Of a stretch of DNA of 64,000 nucleotides, positions 35,201 through 44,051 are shown in pieces. Positions within the stretch are counted from its first letter, which is position 1. The number at the start of each line of letters is the position of its first letter. The stretch spans positions 4,774,001 to 4,838,000 of the forward strand of contig NC_046675.1 of assembly GCF_003369915.1 (NCBI RefSeq), in the 5' to 3' direction. Origin of the DNA: Drosophila miranda (Eukaryota; Arthropoda; Insecta; Diptera; Drosophilidae). Below the pieces are notes generated by a model. That model made no database searches. It was not told the DNA's origin and saw only the letters and a list, made by a program, of their open reading frames with translations. A program made the translations under genes and the position numbers.

Positions 35201-35730
35201 TTGAATTTACCCACAGTACTTATATATGTACATATGTACATACATATGGATGAACCCCACCAAAATCGTATGGCGCAGGGCCGAGAGTAGGCCTGGGGGA
35301 CTGACTGTTCATGGAGCTTGTGATGAAATGAACATTTGGCGAATCACTAGCTGAATAAATACATATAAAACTTAAGATTGGCCATTTCTTTTATTGATTA
35401 TACTTTTCACATTTTCGGTTTGTTTGATTCTCATTTGCAAATATCAGAGTTGAAAAATGTTAAGCTTAAGCATAGGCCAAGTCTCCGAACCAGTTTATAA
35501 ATATGCATAGTTAAAAAATTCCATACCACAATTAGCATATATTAAGAACAAAGCTAATGATCCGATTCGTCGAGAGTCTGCCGCACAGAACACCCTGTAA
35601 TTGATCACACGCCTACATTTATATACAATTTGCAATAGGGATTACGCAAATTCGTTATGTTTCGTTGCATTCCGTGGCTGAGACAGCTATAAATTGCACT
35701 TGATCAGCGTCTGCTGCGGCTGCTGATTGT
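32215..35730 (+). other. Large intron region of the distal uridine phosphorylase isoform
   Basis: Non-coding. It holds a GTC microsatellite (33796-33818) and many AT-rich words. It also holds a possible degenerate insertion at about 34340-34996, bounded by ATACCCTAGTGAGGGGTAT and GAAAGGGTAC, words that resemble the ends of common dispersed fly repeats. No gene is seen. Confidence 0.5.
33796..33818. repeat. GTC trinucleotide microsatellite
   Basis: About seven GTC units flanked by GAGTC and GACAGAG, in the large intron. Confidence 0.9.
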
Positions 35731-35738
35731 TATCAGTG

Positions 35739-36145
35739 AGACAGAGAGAGAGAGAAAGAGAGAGAGAATTGACCGTGACCCTTACATCATGTCATGTGGC
35801 ATTTATTAAGATCTGTACAAATCAAAATGCGCAGCATAAGTGACATCTGAACTTCCGTTTCTCGGAGAGAGCGACTACAACCAGCAACGGTATTCATCAT
35901 CCCATCCACCATTCGTACCGTTCGTAGTCGCTCGTTAAGAGCGCTCGTACCCGCCCTCGGCTAGCCCGGGTATATAAGACCCGGCGGAGCAGTGAACAAT
36001 TTTTTTGTTTCGCTTGAAACGTTGACGTGTATACATCGCTTGTTCGTATCGGTTTCTGCTTTCGTGTTCGGGTTTACTCCCTCTCTTTGAGTGCGTTTTT
36101 ATAAGTCCGTTAGTGGCTAGAAGGCTGTAAGGACACGGTGACATC
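35739..36145 (+). promoter_or_regulatory. Proximal TATA promoter and leader of uridine phosphorylase 1
   Basis: TATATAAG at 35971-35978 is a strong TATA box about 175 nt upstream of the ATG at 36146, so transcription should start near 36000. Upstream lie a GAGA tract (35739-35767) and a compact dyad. The dyad arms GAGCGACTAC (35869-35878) and GTAGTCGCTC (35924-35933) enclose nested ACGGTA/TACCGT arms, followed by the palindrome GAGCGCTC (35939-35946). Confidence 0.7.
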
Positions 36146-38701
36146 ATGCCACCCACAATCACTGCCAACAAGTCGCATGACTTTAAGGCCCACTACGATC
36201 TCGCCCATATGCAGGATGGAGAGACAGACGATGCATATGTGCAGAGAATCACGAGGTAAGGATGCAAAAAGAACGAAAACCGGTTGGGTTGGCATAGGTT
36301 CGAACTTCACACAGCAGCTGCCGTCTGGCAGGATTCGGGGGTTGTTCGTGGTCCTTGGCGGGCCATCGAACCACCTGGTGACTCAGCCAATAGATGCTCT
36401 ATGTAATGGAATGCGCAATGCAGTCTCTAGTTGGCATAATGACACATCGCTCTGCTGGCACTCGGATGGTAAAGATACTAAGAAGCAACGATACCTCGGA
36501 AGAGCCAAACCAAACGACACAGAGGCACAGAACAGTTGGCCAAATATTTACTCTGGCCAGTGGGGGGTGTGTCCGACCGCCAAACACCCTTCCTGCCCGT
36601 ACTGATCCGGTTTCAATAGTCATCAATCAGAACACGTCAAAGCACAGCATTATGATCGGATGATTGCTCAAGTACTTAGGAAATTGCTCATTTGTATACG
36701 TACTATAAGATTATCAACCTTATCAATCAAGGTCAAGACTTTGCCGAGAGACTCTCTGATTATGCTAATGTCACAGAGTGTTTTTGCCATTTGTTTTGCT
36801 TACAGTTGGAACTTGTTTTTTTTTTTGTGCAAACATATATGTGTGTATGTATATTTTTTCGGCGTTGACGCACTTGATAATGACTCTGGGGGGGGGCGCG
36901 TTGGCAAATTTCGGGCCGCTGGCTTCCTCTACATTTCCATTATGCAAAGTTTGATTAGAGAAGTGAAATCCGCTTTGTTTATTTAGTCATCGATTGTGTG
37001 CATAGTACACCGAATCGCGGTGGTTTTACTCTCTTTCAAATAGCATATCACATAGCATCGATAACGAAACGTTTCCCTTCAAAGACTCATTAAACCACTG
37101 ACACTTTTTATTATCTACGCTACTCGTATTTCTCCGAAATAGATAACAGTATATATCTATGTCAAATCAGAGCACGAATTTTGATGAGTTTCGCTTCGGT
37201 TTGGTGTTAATAATAGACTTCCATTTGGTTGAAAGTTGAGTGGAGCTCGTACACATATACTTCGAGTATCTGCCTTTACCCTATAATTGGTGGCCTGGTG
37301 TCTAATTTGTATGCCTCTATTTCACAGATACTCTGATGGAACTGTCAAATTGCGCAACTCGAACATTGAGCTGATGGACCAGGATATTCTCTATCATCTG
37401 GCTTTGGGCAGTGAGAGTCATGATCTTCAAGAGATGTTTGGCGACGTTAAGGTGAGATAAACTATCAAATTTTGCACTATGCATTATTCATACGAGTTTT
37501 TGATCGGATAATGAGGGACAAGACCAGACCTAGACCCTGTTTTATTTTCACATCAAATGGAATTCACTTCATTATGAAGAATCTTGACAAAGAAACTTGA
37601 TAGTGCAGTTTCCCCTGCAGGGATCCCCCTGTACCCTTTGTGTTTTACAATTATTTACCTTTCTGAACTATTCATATATTTTCATATAACGCTGACCAGT
37701 TCGTTTGCATGGGCGGAACACCGAAGCGCATGGAGAACTTTGCACACTTCATTATGGACGAGATAGGTTACAAGCTGCCCGCTGGCACCCAGCTGCAGGA
37801 CATCAGTGCCTACTCGTATCGCTACTCGATGTACAAAGTTGGTCCTGTGCTTTGTGTCAGTCACGGCATGGGAACGCCCTCGGTCAGCATTCTGATGCAC
37901 GAGATGATCAAGCTGATGTACCATGCCAAGTGCATTGATCCGATCTTCATACGCATCGGCACTTGTGGCGGCATCGGAGTGGAGGGCGGCACTGTCATCA
38001 TCACCGAGGATGCCCTCGATGGTCAGCTTAGGAATTCCCATGAATTCGTAAGTAAAAGTCCTCTAAAAGTTGTATGATCCAATCGAAAATACAACACCCC
38101 TTACTTTGCAGACCATTCTTGGCGAGACTGTGCACCGTCCGGCCAAGTTGGACAAGAAGCTGGCCCGTGATCTGAAATCCCTGCACAGTGCCGACGATCC
38201 CTATGACACCATCATCGGCAAGACCCAGTGCACAAATGATTTCTACGAGGGCCAGGGCCGTCTGGATGGCGCCTTCTGCGAGTTCACCGAGAACGATAAG
38301 ATGGCCTACCTGGAGAAGCTTCGCGACCATGGTGTGGTCAACATCGAAATGGAGAGCACCATCTTCGCAGCCCTGACCCACCATGCCGGCATTAAGGCAG
38401 CCGTCGTCTGTGTGGCTATTCTGAATCGTCTGAACGGCGATCAGGTGAACGCCCCCAAAGAGGTCCTGCACGAGTGGCAGCAGGTGAGGAGCGGTGGAAA
38501 TCAAGTCTGACTGAATTAACGCTCACCCAATATCATTTATCATTCACACACCCACAGCGCCCCCAGATACTTGTGGCACGCTACATACGGAAGGTGCTAA
38601 CCCGCGACGGCCAGCTGAAGAATCTGTTCGGGCATCAGGGATCGATAAAGTCGCCCCGTCGCTTCAAGCTCGTCCAGCAGGAGTCCCAGGCCCACGAGTA
38701 G
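36146..38701 (+). CDS. Uridine phosphorylase 1 (CG6330 type)
   Basis: Cleaves uridine with phosphate to uracil and ribose-1-phosphate in cytosolic pyrimidine salvage. Exons are 36146-36255, 37328-37451, 37700-38047, 38112-38483 and 38558-38701, giving 365 aa. Landmarks of the UPP family are FVCMGGTPKRM (phosphate/N-terminal motif), VGPVLCVSHGMG, RIGTCGGIG, the nucleoside-binding FYEGQGRLDGAF, and NIEMEST, whose Met-Glu contacts the ribose. ILNRLNGDQV follows. The length is slightly above the human enzymes because of the N-terminal extension MPPTITANKSHDFKAHYD. A second first exon at 32159-32214 replaces that extension. The gene is followed by a diverged tandem paralogue at 42.4 kb. Confidence 0.95.
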
Positions 38702-38895
38702 ACACTCGATCATCTTGCCTGTCCCTATCATTTGAGGATACCCTCTACGAATATCGGTGTCGCATCTCTCCAGTATACAATGGTGTTTCAACATTCCCTA
38801 GTTTAGCTCTGCTTAAGTTCCTAGCTTCATTTCCGTGTATATCAACCTCATTAGCTTATTTAAACCCAAGCATATTGTATGTATATTCATTTAGC

Positions 38896-38901
38896 AATAA
38901 A
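38896..38901 (+). terminator. Polyadenylation signal AATAAA of uridine phosphorylase 1
   Basis: Canonical hexamer 195 nt after the stop codon, in AT-rich sequence. It marks the end of the gene near 38920. Confidence 0.75.
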
Positions 38902-38924
38902 ATGCTGAACTGCGTTCCCTACGT

Positions 38925-39835
38925 CCCACAAAAATCTAATACGTATATCGTATATCGTGTAACCGTTTATATTTAGATATACATATATCAAAGGTTATCA
39001 AAAATAAATGAAATCACAAAATGGTTTTCGAAAAAGGAGAACGAAGCTAATAACAAATAGATCAAATAAAAAAAAATTGTTAATTGTTATGTTGCATATT
39101 CTACATGGAGCTAATCGATAATAATGAATGGATTCATAACAAATAGTTCCATGAACCTAAAATAATATTTCATAAATTATTCAATTCAATTGTATTGTAA
39201 TTCCTAAACATTGGTTAAATGTAAATGTTGATTAATGTTGCTAACTTATCTCAAGCCTATATACTGTATAACGAAACCAACAGCTTATCTTACTCTATCA
39301 AATTCTATCAATCCAAAACAAAATCAACCACAAAATGCTGAAAAACAAACATACATAAATAGGCACTCTAAAAATTATACAAGTTATATTGTAAAAACGA
39401 AGTTTACAACAATTATGAATATTTCAACGGTATATTAAAAACAAATTGTATTTAAATGACACAAACGTTCAAATTCAATGGGGACTAAATATTTATGAAA
39501 AAAAGTATAGATGAAAGGGCTTTACGATTCATTGATCATGACTAAAGCAGAATGAAATATTGGAAGACTTTCTGTTGTCCATATATTTTTTATTGATGAT
39601 ACAGTACGACCTTACTACCTTACCTTACTATCCACTGATAGAATCTTCTCTTGCAGAACATCATCAGGGTATCAATAAGGGTCAAGGGAGGATGTTTCTG
39701 ACCACATGGCATTTCTAACACGAATCTTACACGAATTCAACATCCGAACTCCACCCAAAAATATGCTACAAAATTTCATTTCTACATGTTACTATAGGAA
39801 TCCCAATGGTTTTTCAAGCTGCTAGTAGTAGGATA
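38925..39835. other. AT-rich spacer between the two uridine phosphorylase genes
   Basis: No coding frame is visible. The stretch is strongly A/T-rich with many short ATATCGTATATCG-like words and no clear repeat boundaries. Confidence 0.55.
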
Positions 39836-39839
39836 TCCA

Positions 39840-40094
39840 TTAAAGAGGCCTCCCAATGCCTGAGCTTAGCTCTTCCCGGTCAGTAGAAAATCTGGGACCG
39901 CCAGCGTCTTCTATTGTCCGTGGACAGTGGATGCAAAACGGATCCTTCTCGCTTTTAAACCTATGTAGGTGGTATTTAATGCACCCATGTGCTGTTAAGA
40001 GCTGCAAGTAGATGGCCTGTTCCTGTGCCCCAAAACCAGCCAGAGCCAGAGCCTGTGTCCACTGCTGCTGGTTGATTCTGCTGATTCTCTGCAT
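39840..40094 (-). mobile_element. Remnant of a non-LTR retrotransposon ORF2 C-terminus
   Basis: The minus-strand frame contains LTAHGCIKYHLHRF followed by CIHCPRTIEDA. This is the GHGCFR..LHRF...C..C...EDA pattern that follows the reverse transcriptase domain in jockey/I/R1-type LINEs. It is only about 85 codons long, lacks the reverse transcriptase core and has lost the final His/Cys of the zinc knuckle. It is therefore a dead 3' fragment. Confidence 0.6.
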
Positions 40095-40313
40095 TTCATC
40101 TTGCTTCCCGTTTGATTTTACGCTTTTCTACAAAGGATTGACTCACAATTTTCCGATACGTTTGACAGCCCTAGAAAAGCCTACTTTTGAAATTACCCTT
40201 ACCAAAATAATAAAAAATTATCATTTTTGTAATATACATCATAGCAGCATTGAGCTAGATTTTCAGAATTAGACTATACTTATTGAGCTGGAGCTCGTGT
40301 CGACAGCGTCTAA

Positions 40314-40572
40314 ATGGAGTAAGTTTCGATATGAGAGAACTTTGTGTCTGGTAAATTCTTGCTTAATTCTTCTCTCCAGTTCTCTGAGCGTAGCCATATT
40401 TCTCTATGGGCGTTTCTACTTTAATTTGTTGTTCCCCTATGGCTCTATGAACACGACCATTCAAGAGGCCCTCGGAGAGGAATATATGTTGAGGAGCGAA
40501 GCAGAATATCCGGAGATGCGTCACATCCTTTTCCTGCTTTTATTGGCGTTCAATGTGTGTATGGAGCTGTAG
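40314..40572 (+). CDS. Small putative membrane protein with a 5-nt first coding exon
   Basis: Predicted exons are 40314-40318 (ATG plus two bases) and 40380-40572. They join across a 61-bp intron running from GTAAGT to CTCTCCAG and give 65 aa. The product starts MDSLSVAIFLYGRFYFN and contains the segment TTIQEALGEEYML. It ends with a hydrophobic stretch LFLLLLAFNVCMEL. The gene model rests on a second copy 430 bp downstream with the same arrangement: a short ATGNN exon, an intron, then the homologous body. An unspliced frame also exists but has no ATG. The family is not recognised. Confidence 0.45.
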
Positions 40573-40747
40573 CAACAATCCATCCACAATCCGTAATGTT
40601 AAATTGTCTTATCCTTAAGGTGAGAGGTCCTAGTGATCATTGCATTTTAAATCAAATTTGTTTGAAAAAACTAGTGTTTTACCTGAATTTTCACAGCAAA
40701 TCTGAACCTATTGGACAAAACTTGAGAGCCTAAGAAGCATCCACACA

Positions 40748-40979
40748 ATGCGGTGAGTGTTGCCCTAATGGAAATCATCTAGAAAATATGTACATGTCGT
40801 TTAATTCTCGCATTCACAGCTTTTTATTGATACTGCTACCAGTTGAATCCGTATGGCTAACTTGACCATTCAGGAGGCTCTCGGGGATGAATATGTGATT
40901 TGGAGGGGCGTCTTCAAACACTTATTCAATTATTATGAAATACACGACACTCTTCTGTGTGTAATGGCAATTAATAATT
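40748..40979 (+). pseudogene. Broken tandem copy of the 40.3-kb small gene
   Basis: ATG plus two bases (40748-40752), then GTGAGT, then an acceptor CATTCACAG with the body starting at 40820. The body aligns with the upstream gene through ACCATTCA.GAGGC.CTCGG. A net 4-nt deletion just before that block puts TIQEALGDEY in a different frame from the exon start. The spliced frame stops at TGA shortly after. The 3' half has diverged strongly. Confidence 0.5.
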
Positions 40980-41534
40980 AAGCCACTAGCTATCAATACA
41001 ATACAATACAATACCAAATGTTAAAGCCCTACATCAAGAGTACACAGGCGGCATACTTGTGCGTCTTGGGGTAGCCGTTGATGCGCCGCTAATTATTAAA
41101 TGTTACTTACATATGTATGTATATTTATATAGTATGATATATAATGCGCAGCGGCTTAGAGCCAACATTCTTCAACCACGCGTTGTTGGGCTGCCTAGAC
41201 ACGTACTTTTGCCGACGCTGCACGTCTTGGGTGTTTTGTTACGTGAAGCGGCTGATGTAGCGTTCCATCCATTTGAAGAAGTTTATGATCGTCTACCGTA
41301 TCCATATTTATTTGTGGGAAAGACCCGTTTTGCTGCTGCGCGAGAGCAATTGGAAGATAAGCCCTGAACTGCATATAACCGCTACTCAAAGTATTGTTTA
41401 TTAATAATGTTTAGATCGAAAAAGAGTACAAAGTGTATAGTTTCAAGGGTACAATTATTGAATGTTTTCTCCCGACTTTTAATCAACTCTTCGCTTCTGC
41501 TTCCAAAAACCCACTCCCATATCGATAGCCCCTT

Positions 41535-41593
41535 ATCGGTTAGGTCTTTTAAACATCGGTTAAGTCTGGCTGTATCGGTAAGGTCTTATCGAT
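41535..41593. repeat. Three tandem copies of ATCGGTTARGTCT, period about 20
   Basis: Copies begin at 41535, 41555 and 41574 (ATCGGTTAGGTCT, ATCGGTTAAGTCT and ATCGGTAAGGTCT). They are flanked on both sides by ATCGAT words (about 41521 and 41589). The array lies between the small gene pair and an integrase relic, about 800 bp upstream of the second uridine phosphorylase. Confidence 0.7.
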
Positions 41594-41639
41594 GGTATCT
41601 TAAGTTCGAATGTTAATTTAGATGGGATAGTGTTAACTG

Positions 41640-41960
41640 CTTGATACACTGTCCTTTACATTCGGCCCTCCTGCTCATCTTCATCTGTCCCAGATGATAA
41701 TATATCATCGATCTCTGAGTCTCTCTTGCGCCTTCTCAATGTTATCTTTCGCTTGGTCACGCAGTTCTTGGCGCTCGTTGTTAAACTGCGTAACCAACTC
41801 CTCGTTGAGCATTGTCTGTGCATCTTTGTCCCAAACATGACATCGAATGGCGACGACTTCAACGATTTCAATTCAGTACTCTGCCAGCCGTCGACGCGAT
41901 CACAACCTCGTCCAGCAGTCAGTCGCGTTCAAGTGTCGCATAGTAGGTGACGAGCCCCTA
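41640..41960 (-). mobile_element. Frameshifted relic of a retroelement-type integrase
   Basis: One minus-strand frame reads SPFDVMFGTKMHRQ, matching the P[FY]..MFG motif found near the C-terminus of integrase cores in LTR retroelements and domesticated KRBA2-like proteins. The continuation, with a LRDQAKDNIEKAQE-type helix, lies in another frame. The relic is therefore broken by at least one frameshift and ends in a stop. No LTRs or catalytic core are seen nearby. Confidence 0.5.
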
Positions 41961-41964
41961 GTAG

Positions 41965-42385
41965 TTCTAAATAAAATAATATATGTATGTACATATTACA
42001 TATACATATTCGTGTGTGTTGATACTATTAAATGAGCTTTTAGTGGAAAAATATAGATAAGATTATCAATTTGGCAACACGCTAGCAACAAGAAGGCCTG
42101 ATCAATGAGAGTGTGTGAACGTAGCCGCTTGCCTTGGCAGTGTCAATTCATAGAGGGACTTCCCACGCTGTATGTAGGCTTTTTTCCGTGAACAATTTAT
42201 GCTTATTCCTAAAAACTTTAGTATACATATATATGCTGTAACTGTCATAAATAATGGCATACCAACATTTTAAATTTTCATTGCGAAAACCCGAAATATT
42301 AAAAAATTGGTGGTGTATGTTCACTTTTTTCCTTGACTGTATATTTCTTTCTTACGCTAGTTCTAGGCACGTGCAACTCTTACGG
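41965..42385. other. Spacer upstream of uridine phosphorylase 2
   Basis: AT-rich, with TATATATGC-like words and no coding frame. A promoter for the second phosphorylase is expected here, but no TATA/initiator pair stands out. Confidence 0.4.
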
Positions 42386-42388
42386 ACA

Positions 42389-43962
42389 ATGTCGCAAATG
42401 TAAGACACCATAAAACTGACCGGCTATACACAGATATCTGAACAAGTACAATCTTATCAACAGCATACAATTGAAGAATCACCATCTAGATGGCATGTCA
42501 ACCGATTTTTTGTACCATCTGGCAATAAATGTGGCCGACACCAAGGACACCAGTAACATTCAGAGTCAGTTTGGCGATGTCAGGGTAAGGCTTAGGTCAA
42601 TCAATCGAATGTGAGTCAATCAGGATACCATCTCCACAGTTTATCTTAACGGGTGGTACCTCTATACGTATGCTGGAATTAGCGAAATATCTGCGAAAAT
42701 TGTTCGGTGTGGAGGACACTAGCGATCCTGTGGATCTGTGCGAGAAGGGACATCGCTACGCAATGTACAAGGTGGGACCTGTGATCTGTGTCAGCCACGG
42801 TGTCGGCTCCTCCACCTTCAGCGTGGTGCTCCACGAGCTGCTGAAGCTGGTCCACTACGCCAAGTGCAAGGATCCGGTCTTCCTGCGCATCGGCACCTGC
42901 GGCGGGATCGGTGTAGCCCCCGGCACGGTTGTCGTAACGAAGAATGCCTTCAACGGCTTGCTCCGCAACGAACACGAGATTGTAAGTGGATCCGCTTCGG
43001 TTGAACACTTCAGCTAGTTAATTGTTACCATCCCATTTGCTAATTAGGCAATTCTCGGAGAGCGTGTGGTGCGACCCGCCCAGTTCCCTGAGAGTGTGAT
43101 CAAGGAAATTCTGGCATATGGTGCCCGGGCCGATGATGGTTTCCAAATCATAAGTGCCAACACCATGGGCACAGACTGCTTCTATGAGGGTAAGTGTGCA
43201 AGGGTCAAGTGGGCCAAGTGGTTCATAGAAAAAGCCATAGCCATCACAATGCCTATTGGATTGACTTAGGTCAGGGACGTACTGATGGCGCCATATGTGA
43301 ATACAGCGCTGAGGACAAGATGAAATTCTTGCAGAAGTGCCATAACCTTGGCATTCGCAACATCGAAATGGAGGCCAGCATGTTCGCTTCGGTCACCCAG
43401 AAGATTGGCGTGAAGGCTGGCGACATCTGTGTGACCCTACTCAATCGTCTGGACGGCGATCAGGTGAGCTTCCGAAATATCCCTAGCCAAATGTCGCAAA
43501 AGTTTAGCGCAAATAACTGATGAGCGGTTTTTTCCTTAAGAGAAAAACTGTAAAAAAGCATGCACCCTCGTTCTCTCTCTGAGCAGCAGACTTAATTTCT
43601 TTTCGTTTCGGTTTTCTGTTGAGCGCTTTACGTTGAGCAGTTCGTATCATTCACACAGTCAAGTGACACTGAAAGCCCGCGAAGCTTCACATACACACAT
43701 ACATACGCAAACGACTTTTTGAATCGTCGTCCACGAGCAAACGGTCCGAGAATAAGCAGAGGCAAAGAGAACGGAAAAAACTTCTCTTAGTCTTTTTGCT
43801 CAAAGTGTGAAGAACACTTATTTTGCGAGCTATTATTTGCGGCAAAAACAATAAACCAATAAATCAATGAATCCACAGGTTGACTCCGAGAAGAAGGAGG
43901 AGTATGAGCACCGCCCCTTCCTTGTTTTGGGTCGCTACATTCAGGAACTTTTGAAGAAATAA
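42389..43962 (+). CDS. Uridine phosphorylase 2 (diverged tandem paralogue)
   Basis: Same reaction as the upstream gene is expected. Secure exons are 42434-42584, 42640-42981, 43048-43189, 43270-43463 and 43879-43962. All are in phase and together give 303 aa from the YLNKYN start of exon 2. Conserved landmarks are FILTGGTSIRM, VGPVICVSHGVG, RIGTCGGIG, FYEGQGRTDGA, NIEMEAS and LLNRLDGDQV, so the active site looks intact. The 5' end is odd. The only ATG that fits (42389) requires a 34-nt intron (42400-42433), shorter than is normal in flies. Alternatives are an unseen upstream exon or use of an internal Met in HHLDGMSTD. One intron boundary of the first paralogue (G|GQGR) is split differently here. 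The last intron is 415 bp, much longer than the others. Confidence 0.85.
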
Positions 43963-44037
43963 ATGGCCATTTCCACACATGCCTTGGCCTTATACTATCA
44001 ACGTTCCAAAGTTCAATATTTCATAAAGTTGTATCTA

Positions 44038-44043
44038 AATAAA
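44038..44043 (+). terminator. Polyadenylation signal AATAAA of uridine phosphorylase 2
   Basis: Canonical hexamer 76 nt after the stop codon. Cleavage 15-25 nt later would fall inside the last codons of the convergent SPAG1-type gene, so the two transcripts overlap tail to tail. Confidence 0.55.
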
Positions 44044-44051
44044 TGTGTCAA

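Noticed and set aside
36138-36605. 155-codon plus-strand frame over the first exon of uridine phosphorylase 1
   Set aside because: It is in a different frame from the true exon and runs through the donor at 36255 into intron sequence.
41195-41389. 64-codon minus-strand frame near the integrase relic
   Set aside because: Considered as more transposon coding sequence, but no motif of a transposase, integrase or reverse transcriptase is visible.
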